Positions 54,025 to 63,268 are shown, counted from the stretch's first letter. The stretch: 64,000 nucleotides of DNA from Marivivens geojensis (GCF_023540835.1 NZ_JALKCU010000001.1:620001-684000), one strand, 5' to 3'. Notes: generated by a model from the sequence alone, not told the origin. A program made the numbers and translations.

Positions 54025-54738
54025 TCAGTCAATGTTAGGCCGAAGCGCGACTGAGTTTTCGCCAATTACAATTCCCTTAACAACCTGACCGGAAGATAGA
54101 TTACGCAATGCAATAACATCTCCGACCCGTCCGTTTTCTAGTGCTTCTCCAGACGCGATCACGGTGATCGGCCCTGCTGTGATTTGTAATGCAATCGGCG
54201 TGCCGCTTTGCACAATCCAGTCGGGTTCTAAGTGCCGTGTCAGCAAAATTTGTTCGACACCCAACGATGTCCGCAAGCGCCGACCGACGACTTGATCGAT
54301 CTGGGTAAAAATATCCCGCGCGCTCTGCGTCGAACCGGGGATCAGTGCGAGATCATCCGCGGTGATCATGTCACCTGCCTGAAGGCTTCGCGTCAGACCA
54401 ACGACCAATGGGGCAGGCGTATCAGGTGTTTCGTCGCTGCGATCCCGAAGCGGAACGGCAAGCGCGGCACGTGTTCTTAGCCCACGTTGCCACACTGGAT
54501 CGGTGCAGCGCAGTTCCGCTGTAGACCATGATCCATTCAGAGGTGTGATCGTCGGGGTATGACCGCAAGCGGGAAGAGGGCGAATTGGGGCATCGGGTGC
54601 ACCTGTCGTGAGGCCAGATGCCTCCATCGCGGCGGCAACCAGATTTGCTGCGTCTTCACCGCTGATCCCGTTGGAGTAATCAGGTGACGCAAAGGCTGGC
54701 GCGCCGATAACGGCCAAAAGGGCGCACCAACGCGTCAT
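54025..54738 (-). CDS. flgA: Flagellar P-ring assembly chaperone FlgA
   Basis: 237 aa with a signal peptide (about 1-17). It is periplasmic and helps FlgI assemble the P ring. The SAF-like domain is visible (about 112-175: LQAGDMITADDLALIPGS, VGRRLRTSLGVEQILLTRHL), then the C-terminal domain with LQITAGPITVIASGEALENG. It overlaps flgT by four bases. Confidence 0.9.
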   Translation of the reverse strand: MTRWCALLAVIGAPAFASPDYSNGISGEDAANLVAAAMEASGLTTGAPDAPIRPLPACGHTPTITPLNGSWSTAELRCTDPVWQRGLRTRAALAVPLRDRSDETPDTPAPLVVGLTRSLQAGDMITADDLALIPGSTQSARDIFTQIDQVVGRRLRTSLGVEQILLTRHLEPDWIVQSGTPIALQITAGPITVIASGEALENGRVGDVIALRNLSSGQVVKGIVIGENSVALRPNID

Positions 54739-55835
54739 AGGCCAGTGTCCAAGAACCGAACAGGACGCCCCGCAAAGCTCTGAGCGGATTTTGTTGGGTC
54801 CATCGGGCGCAGGGTCGCGCTACGGTCGGACAGTGTAACGATCTCGAGCATCTCAACGCTGTTGTCACGATCCACGGTAAAGGCAACAGCCCCGCGCGAC
54901 AGCCCCTGACGCGATCCGAGGTTCACCGAAAGGTCCGAGCCAGCGAGAGCGAGAGTTGTCGAAAGCGGCGCACAGGATTGCACGCTCAGCAGATGATCAA
55001 AAGCTTGGGTCAGCCCTTGGGTCAGGTCAGACGCCATCTGTTCCCGCGTCCGCTGGGTTAAAACCGCAGCATTGCCCAAGAGCGACGGACGAGGCAGGCG
55101 CGTCTGGCGTACGATTTCTTGGCGTGTGACTTCACCGTCCGAGGATACGAGGGCCAAAGTCAGATGCAGTTCCGCCGCTTGGGCGCGACCGTCCGCCACG
55201 ACAGAAATGCTCAGGTCGGGGGCAAAGCCGAAATCGCCGGCGGTAAGGCGCACATCGCCTTGGGTCAGGGTGACGTAGTCGCGCGCTGCGCGGCTGTCGC
55301 TGACGCCACGAGGCATCGGGCGGTCCGTGATACGGAGGCTGTCAACCGCATGATGGCGGTCTAATACGTGAAACAGGGATTGCACTACATCCTGCGCCAA
55401 CTGTTCAGTCCAGAACGGCGCAGCTGGCGACACGCGAATTTGCGGCGCATAGGTGATGACGTGCAGACGGTTTGCGGCTTGGCAAATGGTCATCGTATCA
55501 TTGCCGACTAACGCCCGCACCGTTACGCGCCAAGTGTTATTCTGCAGTGATTGCCCGATGATGTCGTGTTGCAAGACGCGACCTGTAGGCTGGACGATCA
55601 ACAGGTCACGTTCGACCCGCGCAAGGCTCACCGCACTATGTGCTTGAATGGCAGCGCCGCCCGCGAGGGACGCGTTCAACAGTGCATCCATCAACGCACG
55701 GCGGCGGGCGCTTTCAACGTCGCCGTTGTTCACGGCAAATCCAAATCCTTCGGCTTCGACCCAAAGCGCGTCTTCGGCCTGCGCGGGTAGAGCGCAGGTT
55801 AAAACGAACAACACAATGGCCCAAAGCCGCATCAT
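54735..55835 (-). CDS. flgT: Flagellar assembly protein T (FlgT, H-ring-like)
   Basis: 366 aa with a signal peptide (about 1-20). The N-terminal FlgT domain (ARRRALMDALLNASLAGGAA), middle domain (LHVITYAPQIRVSPAAPFWT) and C-terminal SH3-like region (LSVNLGSRQGLSRGAVAFTV) are in family order. In Vibrio, FlgT builds the H ring around the basal body and recruits motor proteins. It overlaps flgP by one base and flgA by four. The assignment rests on overall pattern and on flgP next to it. Confidence 0.78.
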   Translation of the reverse strand: MMRLWAIVLFVLTCALPAQAEDALWVEAEGFGFAVNNGDVESARRRALMDALLNASLAGGAAIQAHSAVSLARVERDLLIVQPTGRVLQHDIIGQSLQNNTWRVTVRALVGNDTMTICQAANRLHVITYAPQIRVSPAAPFWTEQLAQDVVQSLFHVLDRHHAVDSLRITDRPMPRGVSDSRAARDYVTLTQGDVRLTAGDFGFAPDLSISVVADGRAQAAELHLTLALVSSDGEVTRQEIVRQTRLPRPSLLGNAAVLTQRTREQMASDLTQGLTQAFDHLLSVQSCAPLSTTLALAGSDLSVNLGSRQGLSRGAVAFTVDRDNSVEMLEIVTLSDRSATLRPMDPTKSAQSFAGRPVRFLDTGL

Positions 55836-56437
55836 TAGATCTGTCCCCGTGCCGCGCGAACGATATAGGCGACGGTATCGGCATCAAGCGACAGTTCGAC
55901 CTCGTAGCCGTCTGTGCCTTTGGGTGTGATGCGAACGGTGCGGGCACCGCGAATGGTTCCGTCTACCGTCGCAGTTAGTGTGTCAGAGCGTACGCGTGCG
56001 TCGCCGACTGTCGTGGTGGCGGTCAGATGCAAACCGTGAACCTGTTCCGCCAAGTCCCGCATCGCATCGAGCCGCGCTGCACGCAGTGCCATGAGGCGAC
56101 GCTGGTTTGTGGTAGTGCCAGGCTGGTTCGCGATCTGCGCAAAGCCAATGCCACTGATCGCGTATTGATCGGTCGCTCCGATAACGGGCGGAACAACGGC
56201 CGAGTTTTCAACGGTCGTCACGCCTTGGCCCGCAACGGTGGGTGTTGGTGCAGCGGATGCTGCCGACGATGCATCCATCGCATCCAGCGCGTCCTTAATC
56301 TCGGCTACTTCGGTTGCGTGTGGGCCAGCGTTGCTCGGCAGTGCGTCTGCTGCGGGTGTCGGCTCCATACAAGCAGAGAGCAGAGGAAGGCCGATGACGG
56401 CGCAAAAGATCGGTCGAATTGGGCTCAGTTTGGTCAC
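55835..56437 (-). CDS. flgP: Flagellar outer-membrane lipoprotein FlgP (LPP20 family)
   Basis: 200 aa from a GTG at 56437, chosen because AAGGAG lies six bases upstream and the lipobox LPLLSAC then falls about 22 residues from the start. The LPP20-type domain (about 95-200) contains ISGIGFAQIANQPG, RLMALRAARLDAMRDLAEQV and HGLHL. FlgP supports the basal disk or H-ring with FlgT in Vibrio and Campylobacter. A sigma54 site 41 bases upstream drives the operon. Confidence 0.8.
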   Translation of the reverse strand: MTKLSPIRPIFCAVIGLPLLSACMEPTPAADALPSNAGPHATEVAEIKDALDAMDASSAASAAPTPTVAGQGVTTVENSAVVPPVIGATDQYAISGIGFAQIANQPGTTTNQRRLMALRAARLDAMRDLAEQVHGLHLTATTTVGDARVRSDTLTATVDGTIRGARTVRITPKGTDGYEVELSLDADTVAYIVRAARGQI

Positions 56438-56477
56438 TGGGGGCTCCTTACGGGAACGGGTCGGTTGCCGCTCGGTC

Positions 56478-56493
56478 TGCAAAGCCCGTGCCA
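56478..56493 (-). promoter_or_regulatory. Sigma54 (-24/-12) promoter of flgP-flgT-flgA operon
   Basis: Read on the minus strand: CTGGCACGGGCTTTGCA, with GG (56491-56492) and GC (56479-56480) separated by exactly ten bases. It is 41 bases upstream of the flgP GTG. Confidence 0.85.
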
Positions 56494-56530
56494 GTTTCCG
56501 TTTTCAATTTCCCCAAAACCCAATGGATAT

Positions 56531-56546
56531 TGGCACGTTGTTTGCA
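56531..56546 (+). promoter_or_regulatory. Sigma54 (-24/-12) promoter of flhA
   Basis: TTGGCACGTTGTTTGCA matches the consensus at every conserved base, with GG (56532-56533) and GC (56544-56545) ten bases apart. It faces away from the flgP promoter about 40 bases to the left. The flhA start is 94 bases downstream. Confidence 0.88.
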
Positions 56547-56639
56547 GCTGGACCTTCCGAATAAAACACTACGGACGATCCGCCTGATGATTAAATCGCA
56601 GCATTTCAGCATGATATGCACAACCAGAGGCCGCATCTG

Positions 56640-58793
56640 ATGGCTTCTGCGACCAGCACATCTTTGCTCGGCCGGTTGGGTGATCTGACTCTGCCGCTCG
56701 GTATCCTCGCCATCATGGCGATGATGATTTTGCCGTTGCCAGTTGCCCTGTTGGATGCGTTTTTCGTCTCGAATATCGTGCTGTCCTTGCTTGTCCTCAT
56801 GGTGGCCTTGCACAGCTACCGACCGTTAGATTTTTCCAGCTTTCCCAGCATCTTGCTGATCGCGACGGTGTTGCGCCTTGCGCTGAACGTTGCGTCCACC
56901 CGTATCGTTTTGACCGATGGTCATAGCGGCCCCGGTGCCGCAGGGCGCGTGATCCAAGCCTTTGGTGAGTTCGTGATCGCGGGGAATTTCCTCGTTGGTT
57001 TTCTTGTTTTCGCGATCCTCGTGATCATCAACCTTATGGTGATCACCAAAGGTGCTGGCCGCGTGTCCGAAGTGTCCGCGCGCTTCACCCTCGATGCGAT
57101 GCCGGGCAAACAGATGGCAATTGACGCCGATCTAAATGCCGGACTTTTGACACCTGAAGAGGCGAAATTCCGACGCGCTGACGTTGCGGCTGAGGCAGAT
57201 TTCTATGGCGCGATGGACGGTGCGTCCAAATTCGTCAAAGGCGATGCGATCGCAGGTATTCTGATCCTCGTGATCAACGTGCTCGGTGGGATCATGATCG
57301 GCACGCTTCAGCACGGTCTATCGGCTGGCGAAGCGTCCCAGACCTATATCCTTTTGTCGATTGGCGACGGCCTTGTTGCGCAAATCCCATCGCTCCTCTT
57401 GTCGATTGCAACTGCGGTGATCGTAACCCGTGTATCGTCCAGCCACGATATGGCAGGGCTGATCGGCAAACAGATGAGCCTGCGTCGCGCTTGGATCCCT
57501 GTTGCGGGCGTTATGGCGCTGCTCGGTTTCGTTCCGGGTATGCCAAACCTCCTGTTCCTTTTTGCAGCTGCGGGTGCTGGGCTTGTTGCCTACGTGAGCC
57601 GTGACACGACCGAGGACGACACCGTTGACGGACCCGCCCAAACGGGTGGTGGCGCAGCTGGCGCTGCGGCTGGCCCAGAAGGCGCAGCATCCGAGGAATC
57701 CGAAGGCATCATGCCCGAAGATGTTACCGACAACGCGCCGATCTCGCTCCAAATCGGTTATGGCCTGATCCAGATGGCGGGCGGTGAAGGTGGCGCGCTG
57801 GTGTCGCGGATCACGGGCATCCGCAAAGAACTCTCTAAGGCGATGGGCTTTATTGTGCCGGGTGTCCGCATTCGTGACGATCTTGGCCTTCCGCCAAACC
57901 AATACCGCATCCGCATCGGCCATCGCATCGTTGGTGAAGATGTCGTCTACCCCGACCGCAAACTTGCCCTTCCGGGTGGTGGGTCGACCCGTAAATTGCG
58001 CGGGATTGAGGTCAAAGACCCATCCTTCGGCATGGACGCTATTTGGATTTTGCCCCAGCAGGTGACTGAGGCCGAAGCTGACGACTATGTCGTGGTGGAA
58101 CCTGAATCCGTGATCGCCACCCACTTGAGCCAAGTCGTTACGTCCAACGCGGCTGACCTGATCGGGCCTGACGATGTGCAGGTCTTGTTGGATAACCTAT
58201 CCAAGATCGCGCCGACCTTGGTGACTTCGGTTGTGCCTAAACTGGTTCCGCTGCACACGCTGACCGCCGTTCTACGGCATCTGCTGGCGGGGCGTATTCC
58301 GATTTCTGACCTGCGTCGTATCCTTGAAGGTCTGGCCGAACTTGCGCCCCGCAACTTGGCGGCCATCGATATGGCGGAAAACCTACGCCCTGCGCTGACC
58401 CCACTTTTGCTCCAGCAACTCGGGCCGTTGAACACCGCTCTACCGCTGATCACGCTCGATCCTGAACTGGAACAAGTGTTGATCCGTGCGCGTCAGGCAG
58501 GCGATCTCGACGGTGGGTTGGTGATTGATAACGGGCTGGCCTCGACCATCATCACGGCCATCGCCGAAGCCTCTGACAAAGCCGCAGGCGAAGGCAAAAC
58601 GCCCGTGATCGTGGTTGCAACACCGCTGCGTCGGTCTTTCGCTAGCTTCCTGCGTCCGCATATGGCCGACACGATCGTGATCGGCATTAACGAACTGCCT
58701 GACACCCGCCGTGTCGAAGTCGTCGCTGTCGTCGGTGGCCAATCTGGCCTGCCGCGTCCCACTCCCCCCGCTCAACCTGCTCCGGTGAGGTAA
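56640..58793 (+). CDS. flhA: Flagellar export gate protein FlhA
   Basis: 717 aa. The N-terminal membrane half (about 20-335) has eight helices and the FHIPEP-type conserved segment RVSEVSARFTLDAMPGKQMA, then IDADLNAG. A Gly/Ala-rich linker (about 340-370) leads to the cytoplasmic domain that docks export chaperones (HLSQVVTSNAADLIG, LRRILEGLAELAPR). It is the central pore of the type III export apparatus. An AGAGG site supports 56640; an ATG at 56616 is also possible. It is 3 bases before the flhF-like gene. Confidence 0.95.
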   Translation: MASATSTSLLGRLGDLTLPLGILAIMAMMILPLPVALLDAFFVSNIVLSLLVLMVALHSYRPLDFSSFPSILLIATVLRLALNVASTRIVLTDGHSGPGAAGRVIQAFGEFVIAGNFLVGFLVFAILVIINLMVITKGAGRVSEVSARFTLDAMPGKQMAIDADLNAGLLTPEEAKFRRADVAAEADFYGAMDGASKFVKGDAIAGILILVINVLGGIMIGTLQHGLSAGEASQTYILLSIGDGLVAQIPSLLLSIATAVIVTRVSSSHDMAGLIGKQMSLRRAWIPVAGVMALLGFVPGMPNLLFLFAAAGAGLVAYVSRDTTEDDTVDGPAQTGGGAAGAAAGPEGAASEESEGIMPEDVTDNAPISLQIGYGLIQMAGGEGGALVSRITGIRKELSKAMGFIVPGVRIRDDLGLPPNQYRIRIGHRIVGEDVVYPDRKLALPGGGSTRKLRGIEVKDPSFGMDAIWILPQQVTEAEADDYVVVEPESVIATHLSQVVTSNAADLIGPDDVQVLLDNLSKIAPTLVTSVVPKLVPLHTLTAVLRHLLAGRIPISDLRRILEGLAELAPRNLAAIDMAENLRPALTPLLLQQLGPLNTALPLITLDPELEQVLIRARQAGDLDGGLVIDNGLASTIITAIAEASDKAAGEGKTPVIVVATPLRRSFASFLRPHMADTIVIGINELPDTRRVEVVAVVGGQSGLPRPTPPAQPAPVR

Positions 58794-58796
58794 GCC

Positions 58797-59834
58797 ATGT
58801 CTACTATCGTCGTTCGCGCATCAGATACCGCTCTTGCAATGGATGAAGTCGTCAAACGCCTCGGCCAAGACGCCTATATTTTGTCGACCAAGCAAAAGAA
58901 CGGTCAGGTGGAAATCCGAGCGACCACCGAAGCGCCGAAACCGCGTCGTGCCCCTCGGTTCGATGTGTCGAACAAGACATTTGGTGAGGTTCTGGCGGAG
59001 CGTACAGCGCAGGTTCAACCCGCACCCCTATCGGTGCCTGAGCCTGTCGTGGTCTCAACGCCGACGCCCACAACACACCAGCCCGCGTTCCGTCCTGATC
59101 CGACCCGTGCGATGGGCGGATGGCCGGGACTAGCGCCGGGATTTGTCGCCGATCTCTGGGTGGAACTGGGCCAAGACGCGGATGAAGTACGCGGGTTCTT
59201 TAGCCAGCTGTGCGCCGCGATCCTGCCTAGCCAGCCCATGGGGTATGCCCCACGCACCTTGATCGTCGGACCAAAGGGCAGCGGGAAAACCCTGACCGCC
59301 GCACGTTTGGCGGCGATGATGATGACCGAACAATCGATGCGGTCCGTTCGTCTGATTGCCCCGCGCAAAGAACGCCTGATGGCGGCGGACGCCTTGTCTG
59401 GTCATGTCCGTTTGATGGGGCTGACCGTTGAACGCCCGCTCCACAGCGAAATCCGGATCAACCCCGATTGGATGCGTGTTGATGCGACCCTTCCGCAGGT
59501 TTTCGATCTGACCGACACGACCCCAGACCACGCAAAAGCCTTGGTCGTCGAAGGACACACAGAGGTCATCCTCTGCCTTCCGTCTGGTCTGCACCCTGCT
59601 CTGATCGCTCGCTACCTGTCCGACTGGCGCGATCTGTCGCCCGTGGTTTGCCTCACCCGCACGGACGATTGGCAGCCGATGCCCGAAGAACTTTCGGCAA
59701 TTGCCGCAAGTGGTCTCCGGCTCGGTCTGGTTGGCACGGGTTCTGCATTACTCGACACGTTGGCCCGACCAACGGCTTCCGACCTGCGCAGCTTCGCGAC
59801 GGGTTGGTTGAACCCGAACGGAGCCCGCACGTGA
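58797..59834 (+). CDS. flhF: FlhF-like protein with degenerate GTPase domain
   Basis: 345 aa, shorter than typical FlhF. The N-terminal part (about 1-45) matches the FlhF B-domain start (VVKRLGQDAYILSTKQKNGQ). After a Pro-rich linker comes the SRP-GTPase P-loop G158-PKGSGKT165. The later G motifs expected in SRP GTPases are not clear: DTAG is not found, and TKxD appears as TRTDD (about 291-295). FlhF sets flagellar site and number; here nucleotide cycling may be weakened or lost. It lies between flhA and fliA in one run. Confidence 0.75.
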   Translation: MSTIVVRASDTALAMDEVVKRLGQDAYILSTKQKNGQVEIRATTEAPKPRRAPRFDVSNKTFGEVLAERTAQVQPAPLSVPEPVVVSTPTPTTHQPAFRPDPTRAMGGWPGLAPGFVADLWVELGQDADEVRGFFSQLCAAILPSQPMGYAPRTLIVGPKGSGKTLTAARLAAMMMTEQSMRSVRLIAPRKERLMAADALSGHVRLMGLTVERPLHSEIRINPDWMRVDATLPQVFDLTDTTPDHAKALVVEGHTEVILCLPSGLHPALIARYLSDWRDLSPVVCLTRTDDWQPMPEELSAIAASGLRLGLVGTGSALLDTLARPTASDLRSFATGWLNPNGART

Positions 59835-59874
59835 CCCGTTTTACTGACCCTACCGATCTGCGGAGGAGACCAGG

Positions 59875-60594
59875 ATGATTATGACCAAAGGCTATGCCGA
59901 ACAAAAACTGTCGCCCGACAAACTTGTCGCGGACCACATGCATATTGTTCGCAAGATCGCGTGGCATATGTTTGGCCGTGTGGGTCGCATTGTGGAAATC
60001 GATGATCTTTTGCAGGTTGGCTATATGGGCCTGATCGACGCCAGCCGTCGGTATCAGCCCAAGGTCGGCGCCTCATTTGCATCCTACGCAGCCATCCGCG
60101 TGCGAGGGTCCATCGTCGACTTCTTGCGCGATAATGCTAGCGTCTGCCGTAGCACGATCCTGATGCAACAAAAGGTGAGGGCGGCGACCGCAAAGCTGGA
60201 ACAACAGCTGATGCGCGCCCCTGAAAAGGAAGAGATTGCGGCGGAACTATCGTTGACCGTGGCAGAGCTGGAAGACTGGCAAACCCGCTTTGCCGCGAGC
60301 CAGATCAAATCGCTCGATGAACTCTATACCGATCAGTCGAATCTGTTTTCGGACGGTGCCCGCACCGCTGAAGACAATATTCAGCACAATCAGATGAAAA
60401 TGCTGCTGCGCAAGGCTTTAGGTAAATTGCCCGAACGCGAGGCGCTGTTGTTGCAGCTCTATTATGTGCAGGAACTCAACGTCTATGAAATCGCCGAAGT
60501 TCTAGGCGTCACAACGGGCCGAGTGTCTCAAATTAAAAAGGCGGCCGTGGACCGCCTTCGTAAGTTCATTTCCGAGATGGAAGAGGGCGATTAA
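59875..60594 (+). CDS. fliA: Flagellar sigma factor FliA (sigma28)
   Basis: 239 aa, the usual length. Region 2 has IDDLLQVGYMGLIDASRRYQ and FASYAAIRVRGSIVDFLRDN; region 3 follows, and region 4 has LPEREALLLQLYYVQELNVY plus EIAEVLGVTTGRVSQIKKAA. It directs late flagellar genes and is held by FlgM (53683). The ATG at 59875 has GGAGG upstream. A seven-base-pair hairpin at 60583-60603 overlaps its stop codon and may separate it from the convergent next gene. Confidence 0.95.
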   Translation: MIMTKGYAEQKLSPDKLVADHMHIVRKIAWHMFGRVGRIVEIDDLLQVGYMGLIDASRRYQPKVGASFASYAAIRVRGSIVDFLRDNASVCRSTILMQQKVRAATAKLEQQLMRAPEKEEIAAELSLTVAELEDWQTRFAASQIKSLDELYTDQSNLFSDGARTAEDNIQHNQMKMLLRKALGKLPEREALLLQLYYVQELNVYEIAEVLGVTTGRVSQIKKAAVDRLRKFISEMEEGD

Positions 60595-60611
60595 CGCGCC
60601 CTCGGCCATTC

Positions 60612-61490
60612 TCACATGTTGAACGCTGGCATGACCATTGCGCCAGCCGCAATGCGACGTGCCCATTGATCAACGTCATCTTTGAAGTATTCGCGTGCAT
60701 CTGGCACCGCGACCATAATTGCGTTGACCGCGATTTTCCCGAGGTCCTCTTCGATATCCAGACCGTCGATGTTCACAGGCTCCCAGTTGCGGCCTTCCAC
60801 GCGGGTAAAGCAGCCTTGGTCGTCGATGCGAATGAACCACTCAAATCCATAAAGGTCGAACAGGCGGATGTTGTCGCCGACGTTTACGTTGCGACGGTGG
60901 ATCATGTGCATGCGGATGTATTCGCGCGTGGTGTCACGGGTCGCTGCGATGATTTCAGCCGCGATAGAGGACCAGCCGTCTTCGACGGTGTTGCTTAGGT
61001 GATGCCATTCGCCACCGCTTTCCAGACGGAACGCCAGCATGTCGAGAGCCGCAAGCTCGCCGATCACATAGTTGGTGCCACCGATGTTCAGGCGTGCAAC
61101 AGGTTCGGGTGCATCGGATTTGAGGTAATCGGTCTCTTCCGCTTCCTCTTCTTTCGCGGCCACGTTTTCACGGTAGCGACCGGGGCGCACATTGCCCGAA
61201 TAGTCGCCAGTCGAGAAATCATAGAGCAGGTCTTTGGCCGCATCGGTCAGGACAAAGTTTTTGGATTGGATATCCCCCAGACCAGCAATGCGCAGCGCGG
61301 TCTGTTCAACAGGCGTCGCGGTGTTTTCGCTCGCCATGCGCAGCAAACCGACCAGCGTGTGCGATGCCGCACCCGGATCGAATTCGCGAAGCGCGTTGAT
61401 CAGATCGACAAAATCGCCCGTGGTATAAAAGCGGGTTGGTACGTTCGGGGCCGGGGACGGCGACTTTGCCGTATCAGTCTTGGTCTGCAT
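60612..61490 (-). CDS. Conserved-looking protein next to fliA, unknown
   Basis: 292 aa, soluble, no signal peptide. A Pro/Ser/Thr-rich N-terminus (about 1-20) precedes a domain rich in aromatic and acidic residues. A helical part (30-120) is followed by a beta-rich part (IRLFDLYGFEWFIRIDDQGC) and a C-terminal helix with DQWARRIAAGAMVMPAFNM. No family is recognised. The ATG at 61490 was chosen for the start. It sits convergent to fliA and downstream of argE on the same strand, so cotranscription with argE is possible. Confidence 0.6.
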   Translation of the reverse strand: MQTKTDTAKSPSPAPNVPTRFYTTGDFVDLINALREFDPGAASHTLVGLLRMASENTATPVEQTALRIAGLGDIQSKNFVLTDAAKDLLYDFSTGDYSGNVRPGRYRENVAAKEEEAEETDYLKSDAPEPVARLNIGGTNYVIGELAALDMLAFRLESGGEWHHLSNTVEDGWSSIAAEIIAATRDTTREYIRMHMIHRRNVNVGDNIRLFDLYGFEWFIRIDDQGCFTRVEGRNWEPVNIDGLDIEEDLGKIAVNAIMVAVPDAREYFKDDVDQWARRIAAGAMVMPAFNM

Positions 61491-61553
61491 GTCTGCTCGT
61501 CTTCCATCAAAAAGTGAGAGGTCGACACTAAAACGAAGCAAACTTAGCAGAGT

Positions 61554-62720
61554 TTAGGGGCGCGGCGTCGAAAGTCTGGAACAAAGTCGTTTCAGCATGG
61601 TGATGCATTGATCCAATTGGTCGAGGCTGATGTATTCGTCGGGCTTATGCGCCTGTGCGATCGAACCGGGTCCGCAGACCACGACATCCATACCGATCGA
61701 CTGGAACAGCCCCGCTTCCGTCCCAAATGGCACCACCTCGCAGCCGTTCGCCCCCGTCAGTTCAGTGATCAGATCACGCGCCGCGTTCTCTGTCATGGGC
61801 TCTAGCCCGACCACTTCGGCAATCGTGTGAGTGTGCACGCCAGCATCAGGATGCACGGCCTTCATCTGTTGGTTCAGATGCTCGACATGGGTCGCCAGCT
61901 CACCCTTAACAAAGTCCGCGTCCGACACCTGCACAGGCCGCATTTCCCATTGCACGGTTGCCTTGCCCGGAATGACGTTATGGGCGACGCCACCGATAAG
62001 GCTGCCTGTGTTGATCGTGGTCCACGGTGGGTCAAAACGGCTGTCCTCGGGCGCCTTGGACTTCAGGGCGTCCTTCAATTCCAGAAGTTTCGAAATGAAC
62101 CTTACCGCATATTCTACAGCATTCACGCCAAGGTCGGGCGCAGAGCCATGTCCTTCGGAGCCGTGAAAATGCGTCGTGTATTCGTAGCATCCCTTGTGAC
62201 CTTCGATGATCCGCATCTCGGTCGGTTCCCCGACGATCCCGATAGACGGGCGCAGGCCGCGTTCTCGCAAAACTTCGACCAAGGCCTGACCGCCAAGGCA
62301 GCCAGTTTCCTCGTCATAGGTAAAGGCGAAATGGACAGGGCGGGCGGTGGCGTGTTTCGCAAACTCAGGCGCCATGGCGACAGCGGCGGCGATAAACGCC
62401 TTCATGTCGCAGGTGCCACGTCCAAAAAGTTTCCCATCCCGTTCAACCAATTCAAACGGATCACTTGTCCAATCCTGATCGGCAACGGGCACCACATCGG
62501 TGTGACCAGATAGAACGATCCCGCCGTCCCCTTCGGGTCCGATTGTCGCCCAGAGGTTCGCCTTTTTGCCAGTTTCATCCCCAAATATCTCAACCCTCGC
62601 GCCCGCATCCTCAAGCTTGGTAGCGAGGTAGTCGATGCAATGGCGGTTCGGCAGGATCGAGGTCGTGTCGAATGCGATGAGGTCCGAAAGGATGGCGCGG
62701 GTGGTGTGCAAATCAGTCAT
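61554..62720 (-). CDS. argE: Acetylornithine deacetylase
   Basis: 388 aa M20-family zinc peptidase. It removes acetate from N-acetylornithine in arginine synthesis. Metal ligands are H73 and D75 in SGHTDVVPV, D105 in RGTCDMKAF, and the catalytic and ligand pair E137-E138 in TYDEETGC. The dimerisation domain (about 180-290) includes HKGCYEYTTHFHGSEGHGSA. The C-terminal histidine lies in AQAHKPDEYI. Succinyl-diaminopimelate desuccinylase is the main alternative, but the length and HTDVVPV context favour ArgE. Confidence 0.9.
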   Translation of the reverse strand: MTDLHTTRAILSDLIAFDTTSILPNRHCIDYLATKLEDAGARVEIFGDETGKKANLWATIGPEGDGGIVLSGHTDVVPVADQDWTSDPFELVERDGKLFGRGTCDMKAFIAAAVAMAPEFAKHATARPVHFAFTYDEETGCLGGQALVEVLRERGLRPSIGIVGEPTEMRIIEGHKGCYEYTTHFHGSEGHGSAPDLGVNAVEYAVRFISKLLELKDALKSKAPEDSRFDPPWTTINTGSLIGGVAHNVIPGKATVQWEMRPVQVSDADFVKGELATHVEHLNQQMKAVHPDAGVHTHTIAEVVGLEPMTENAARDLITELTGANGCEVVPFGTEAGLFQSIGMDVVVCGPGSIAQAHKPDEYISLDQLDQCITMLKRLCSRLSTPRP

Positions 62721-62788
62721 GCCGCGACCATGGCAGAACCTTTCGTGATGCGGTAGAAGGAAAACGACACATTTTCGCCGAGGCTCGA

Positions 62789-63268
62789 ATGATAAAGCTG
62801 GACGACCGCGACATTGCCATACTGCGCATCCTTGCCACCGACGGCAGGATCACTAAGGCGGCGTTGGCAGAAAAGGTCGGTCTGACCCCGACGCCCTGCT
62901 GGGACCGTTTGAAGAAACTGGAAAAGGCGGGGCTGATAGACGGCTATGGGGCGCGGTTCAATCTGCGAAAGATCGCTCCGCATGTGACTGTATTTGTCGC
63001 TGCAGAACTTGGGGATCATACGGCTGCGCGCTTTCGCGCCTTTGAAGACGCAATGAACCGCTACGATGAGGTCGTCGCATGCTGGGCGTTGGGCGGCGGG
63101 TTCGACTATATTTTGCAGATCGTGACCAAAGACATTGACGCCTACCAAAGGCTTATCGACACGATGCTCGATGCGAAAATCGGTTTGTCGCGGTACTTTA
63201 CTTATATCGTGACCAAACCTGTCAAAGGTGCCGGCGCGCCGCCGCTTGCTGCTTTGCTGGGGGACTAA
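62789..63268 (+). CDS. Lrp/AsnC-family regulator
   Basis: 159 aa. The N-terminal helix-turn-helix (about 1-60) reads LDDRDIAILRILATDGRITK, ALAEKVGLTPTPCWDRLKKL. A RAM/AsnC effector domain follows (about 65-155: FDYILQIVTKDIDAYQRLID). It binds amino acids and forms octamers in this family. It is divergent from argE and 113 bases before the aldehyde dehydrogenase gene, which it may control (inference from order). Confidence 0.9.
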   Translation: MIKLDDRDIAILRILATDGRITKAALAEKVGLTPTPCWDRLKKLEKAGLIDGYGARFNLRKIAPHVTVFVAAELGDHTAARFRAFEDAMNRYDEVVACWALGGGFDYILQIVTKDIDAYQRLIDTMLDAKIGLSRYFTYIVTKPVKGAGAPPLAALLGD

